The notes below the pieces were generated by a model. The model was given only the letters and a program-made list of their open reading frames with translations. It searched no databases and was not told the origin of the DNA. A stretch of 32,607 bases of DNA from CAWHPS01 sp963831235 (GTDB lineage Bacteria > Fibrobacterota > OXYB2-FULL-49-7 > JAEUSG01): contig CAWHPS010000003.1 of the NCBI GenBank assembly GCA_963831235.1, positions 1 through 32,607 on the forward strand. Direction: 5' to 3'. Both the position numbers and the translations under genes were made by a program. How positions within the stretch are numbered: position 1 is the stretch's first letter; every line of letters starts with the position of its first letter. Shown here piece by piece: positions 32,529 to 32,607 of the stretch.

Positions 32529-32607
32529 ATGAGTTTCAAAACTTTAAAGAAATTTGCAAAAAAGATAACCAAAGAGCAAAGCAAGGATACCGGGATAATA
32601 CTGGGGA
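32529..32607 (+). CDS. Start of an unknown gene, cut by the window end
   Basis: Twenty-six codons are visible from ATG 32529, beginning MSFKTLKKFAKKITKEQS, with no stop. The lysine-rich start is not enough for a family assignment. A weak TAGG lies upstream. It follows the glycosyltransferase remnant in the same orientation and shares its AT-rich composition. Confidence 0.4.
   Translation, partial: MSFKTLKKFAKKITKEQSKDTGIILG

Overview
The window is bacterial and Gram-negative: it holds TonB-dependent receptors, an ExbB/ExbD/TonB set, an outer-membrane porin and lipoproteins. Two decayed C-terminal sorting-domain fragments of type IX secretion (T9SS type A) style point to the Fibrobacterota/Chlorobi/Bacteroidota superphylum, with a Fibrobacterota-like lineage as my best guess. 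That placement is inference; there is no rRNA or other phylogenetic marker stronger than TrpS. TGA, TAA and TAG all act as stops, and TTG and GTG starts appear to be common.

Layout. 0-3.5 kb: the 3' part of an IS1634-type insertion sequence, two sorting-domain pseudogene remnants and a DUF4143 AAA+ ATPase with a palindromic upstream site. 3.5-8.5 kb: a three-gene ABC importer (lipoprotein binding protein, ATPase, two-domain permease; Fe(III)-type architecture, substrate unproven), interrupted and followed by REP/BIME-like palindrome clusters, then an orphan YefM-like antitoxin fragment. 8.5-21.8 kb: a molybdate/tungstate-type oxyanion island. It has a porin-modABC operon, a chromate-transporter-family permease, a ModE-type regulator, a frameshifted TauE/SafE-type permease with a ModA-like gene broken by a stop, and a TonB-dependent receptor followed by an unknown periplasmic protein, a short ExbB, ExbD and TonB. 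A DUF1016 PD-(D/E)XK gene is wedged between exbB and exbD. 21.9-29.3 kb: a nucleotidyltransferase-like gene with a tiny partner, an unrecognised 570-aa TPR protein, trpS, tldD, an 87-aa protein and a second TonB-dependent-receptor-like protein. 29.3-32.6 kb: a lipoprotein amidase whose 3' end runs into a truncated, oppositely oriented methyltransferase, then an AT-rich segment with a badly frameshifted GT39-like glycosyltransferase pseudogene and the first codons of another gene.

The main discovery candidate is regulatory. Four transcription units of the oxyanion island (porin-modABC, chrA-family, TauE/SafE plus modA-like, TonB receptor cluster) carry the same promoter-like motif, TGTCnC-N16/17-CGTA(T/A)TA. 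In each case it points toward the gene and lies about 58-68 bp before the likely start codon. Two of the four also carry 24-bp ModE-type inverted repeats that touch or nearly touch the motif, and a third has a related shorter palindrome. The simplest reading is one regulon that combines active TonB-energised outer-membrane uptake, a passive porin and inner-membrane transport of an oxyanion (molybdate or tungstate). A second candidate is a single-gene DUF1016 insertion flanked by an exact 13-bp direct repeat in the exbB-exbD junction; the inserted gene itself carries an in-frame pair of palindromic repeats.
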